Program-made: the position numbers and the translations under genes
The notes under the pieces: generated by a model
The model's input: only the letters and a program-made list of their open reading frames with translations
Databases searched by the model: none
What the model was told of the DNA's origin: nothing
In this document: in pieces, positions 4,146-5,771 of the stretch
Position numbering within the stretch: position 1 is the first letter of the stretch
How the letters are laid out: each line of letters starts with the position of its first letter
Origin: JAJKJG01 sp036389455
GTDB lineage: Bacteria > Pseudomonadota > Alphaproteobacteria > Rhizobiales > Beijerinckiaceae
DNA: 5,771 nucleotides
NCBI GenBank assembly: GCA_036389455.1
Contig: DASVPW010000111.1
Span: forward strand, 1 to 5,771
Direction of reading: 5' to 3'

Positions 4146-5771
4146 TCCTCGTCCTCCACGTCGCCCTTCGGCCAGAACCAGCCGAGGAGCGCGATGCCGA
4201 CCGGGACCGCGCCCCACACCACGGCCCAGGGGGTGAAGATCGAGCCGACGAAGAGGACCGACAGCGCGACGGAGGCGAGGAACGGCCAGATCGAGGGCTC
4301 GGGGGAGCTCTCGCGCAACTCCGCCCGCGCATCCGTGACCGTGGTGACGAGGACCTGCCGGTCGTCGACGGTGAGGCCGCCGACGACCGGCATCGCGCCG
4401 CGCTCGGCCCACAGGGGCTCGCGGCTCGTGACGAGGGGGATGCGGTCGAAGTTCTGCGGCGGCGGCGGCGAGGCGGTCGCCCATTCGAGGGTGCCGGCGT
4501 CCCAGGGGTTGTCGCCGGCGACCGCGCCGGTGCGCAGGCTCGAAAAGACGTTCCAGATGAAGAGGAGGAAGCTCAGCGCCAGGATCACGGCCCCGACGGT
4601 GGCGAGGAGGTTGAGGTTCGCCCAGCCCATCTCGGGGCCGTAGGTATAGACCCGCCGCGGCATCCCCTGGAGGCCGAGGATATGCATCGGGAAGAAGGCG
4701 AGGTTGAAGCCGACGAAGGCGAGCCAGAAGTTCCAGCGCCCCATCGCCTCGCTCATCATCCGGCCCGTGAGCTTCGGGAACCAGTAGTAGACGGCGCCGA
4801 GGAGCGGGAACACGGCGCCGCCGATCAGCACGTAGTGGAAGTGGGCGACGACGAAGTAGGTGTCGTGGACCTGGAGGTCGATCGGCACCGAGGCCAGCAT
4901 GATGCCGGAGAGGCCGCCGATCACGAAGATGAAGAAGAAGCCCAGCACGAACAGGAGCGGCGTGCGGAACACCGGGCGGCCACCCCACAGCGTCGCGATC
5001 CAGCAGAAGATCTGGACCCCGTTCGGGATCGCGATCAGCATGCTGTTCGCCGTGAAGAAGCTCATCCCGAGCTGGGGGAGCCCCGTCGCGAACATGTGGT
5101 GCACCCACAGGCCGAAGGAGAGGAAGCCGACGGCGATGAGGGAGAGCACGAGGGGGATGTAGCCGAAGGCCGGGCGCCGCGCGAAGGTCGCGACGATCAT
5201 CGACACCATGCCGGTCGCCGGCAGGAAGATGATGTAGACCTCGGGGTGGCCGAAGAACCAGAACAGGTGCTGGTAGAGGAGCGAGTCGCCGCCCTCGGCG
5301 GCGTTGTAGAAGTGCGTGCCGATCAGGCGGTCGAGGATCAGCGTCGTCGAGGCGATGACGATCGCCGGCATCGAGAACACGATGGCGAAGGAGGTGACCA
5401 CCATCGCCCAGACGAAGAGGGGGATGCGGTCGAGCGTCATGCCCGGCGCGCGCTGCTTGAACGCCGTCACGATGATCTCGACCGCGACGGCGAGCGCCGA
5501 GACCTCCGTGAAGGTGATCATCTGGGCCCACACGTCGGGGCGCTTGCCGACGCCGTACTGCGGGCCGGAGAGGGGCACGTAGGCGAACCAGCCGACGTCG
5601 GGGCCGACCTTCAGGGCGAAGGCCGTCCAGATGAAGATGCCGCCGAAGAGGTAGGTCCAGTAGCTGAAGGCGTTGAGGCGCGGGAACGCGATGTTGCGGG
5701 TGCCGACCATCAGCGGCACGAGGTAGACGCCGACCGCCTCCATCACCGGCACGGCGAAGAGGAACATCATC
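4142..5771 (-). CDS. ctaD: Cytochrome c oxidase subunit I, A1-type heme-copper oxygen reductase (5' end outside window)
   Basis: At least 542 residues are visible, numbered from the Met at 5770; the true start lies beyond the right edge. It catalyses O2 reduction to water at the heme a3-CuB centre in the inner membrane. Ligands seen: H175, H224 and H225 for CuB; Y179 in HPEVY, which crosslinks to H175; H310 (heme a3); H312 (heme a); H302-D303 (Mg site); R372-R373 (propionates). E177 marks the A1 subfamily. The other heme a ligand should sit about four residues outside the window. Helices II-XII are followed by NPWDAGTLEWATASPPPP (421-438) and a C-terminal extension with two more hydrophobic segments (about 495-513, 515-533), equivalent to the first helices of subunit III. 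Oddly, the D-channel Asp aligns with N26 and its partner Asn with V15, while the K-channel Lys aligns with Q253 and its partner Thr with N250. This is the first visible gene of the operon; coxN is the Bradyrhizobium-style name. Confidence 0.96.
   Translation of the reverse strand, partial: MMFLFAVPVMEAVGVYLVPLMVGTRNIAFPRLNAFSYWTYLFGGIFIWTAFALKVGPDVGWFAYVPLSGPQYGVGKRPDVWAQMITFTEVSALAVAVEIIVTAFKQRAPGMTLDRIPLFVWAMVVTSFAIVFSMPAIVIASTTLILDRLIGTHFYNAAEGGDSLLYQHLFWFFGHPEVYIIFLPATGMVSMIVATFARRPAFGYIPLVLSLIAVGFLSFGLWVHHMFATGLPQLGMSFFTANSMLIAIPNGVQIFCWIATLWGGRPVFRTPLLFVLGFFFIFVIGGLSGIMLASVPIDLQVHDTYFVVAHFHYVLIGGAVFPLLGAVYYWFPKLTGRMMSEAMGRWNFWLAFVGFNLAFFPMHILGLQGMPRRVYTYGPEMGWANLNLLATVGAVILALSFLLFIWNVFSSLRTGAVAGDNPWDAGTLEWATASPPPPQNFDRIPLVTSREPLWAERGAMPVVGGLTVDDRQVLVTTVTDARAELRESSPEPSIWPFLASVALSVLFVGSIFTPWAVVWGAVPVGIALLGWFWPKGDVEDEE
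4153..4157 (-). promoter_or_regulatory. Ribosome-binding site of subunit III inside the ctaD end
   Basis: On the minus strand GGAGG is followed by a 7-nt spacer and the ATG at 4145. It sits in the acidic tail codons of ctaD and fixes the subunit III start, since the open frame continues far upstream without protein-like sequence. Confidence 0.75.

Noticed and set aside
3654..4643. 329-codon plus-strand open frame opposite subunits III and I
   Set aside because: Antisense shadow with charged low-complexity product.
4146..5531. 462-residue N-terminal extension of subunit III
   Set aside because: It is the alternate frame of ctaD with no protein-like sequence, and a good ribosome-binding site precedes ATG 4145.
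1..5771. CRISPR array, tRNA/rRNA, insertion sequence or phage genes
   Set aside because: No regularly spaced repeats, cloverleaf-like sequence, transposase motifs or terminal repeats were seen.
4142..5771. Subunit I as a nitric oxide reductase-like enzyme rather than an oxygen reductase
   Set aside because: The His-Tyr pair (H175, Y179) and all CuB ligands of oxygen reductases are intact, which argues for O2 chemistry despite the altered channels.

Overview
The window is GC-rich DNA (about 70% by eye) with G/C at most third codon positions, very short gene spacing, GTG as well as ATG starts, and an aa3-type oxidase cluster. This fits a high-GC proteobacterium, probably an alphaproteobacterium of the Rhizobiales type. 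That placement is inference from gene content and style; no rRNA or tRNA is present to fix it.

Layout. (1) Bases 1-155, minus strand, hold the N-terminal ~51 codons of a gene leaving the left edge. Its visible motif resembles the Fe-S N-terminus of GltD-like FAD/NAD(P)H oxidoreductases. (2) Bases 156-471 are a divergent intergenic region with only weak promoter candidates and one long imperfect stem in the leader of the next gene. (3) Bases 472-1770, plus strand, hold a two-gene unit: a 10-helix DMT/EamA transporter and, 3 nt later, a small VOC (glyoxalase-fold) protein. (4) Bases 1771-5771, minus strand, hold a tightly overlapping operon. In transcription order it is cytochrome c oxidase subunit I (ctaD/coxN-like, 5' end outside the window), subunit III (5-helix form), an unnamed 119-aa membrane protein, a caa3-type CtaG assembly protein, and a membrane-attached mono-heme cytochrome c. 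Every junction within this operon overlaps. The VOC and cytochrome c genes converge with no intervening base; their stops form TGATCA.

How it works together. Subunits I and III are parts of a heme-copper oxygen reductase. CtaG probably helps build it (copper/CuA insertion). The terminal cytochrome c is a likely electron donor or accessory subunit. Subunit II should lie just beyond the right edge, upstream in the operon. The gene order recalls the alternative coxMNOP-type oxidase of Bradyrhizobium, from memory.

Most notable: subunit I keeps the visible metal ligands, the His-Tyr pair and the Glu of the HPEVY motif. However, the residues equivalent to the D-channel entry Asp (and its partner Asn) and the K-channel Lys (and its partner Thr) are replaced by Asn, Val, Gln and Asn. 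Neither textbook proton-input route looks intact, so proton uptake and pumping in this oxidase deserve a second look. Other points are a subunit I/III helix partition (extra helices on I, five on III), a cytochrome c with two N-terminal hydrophobic segments and an awkward topology, and a hairpin that buries the cytochrome c ribosome-binding site inside the end of ctaG.
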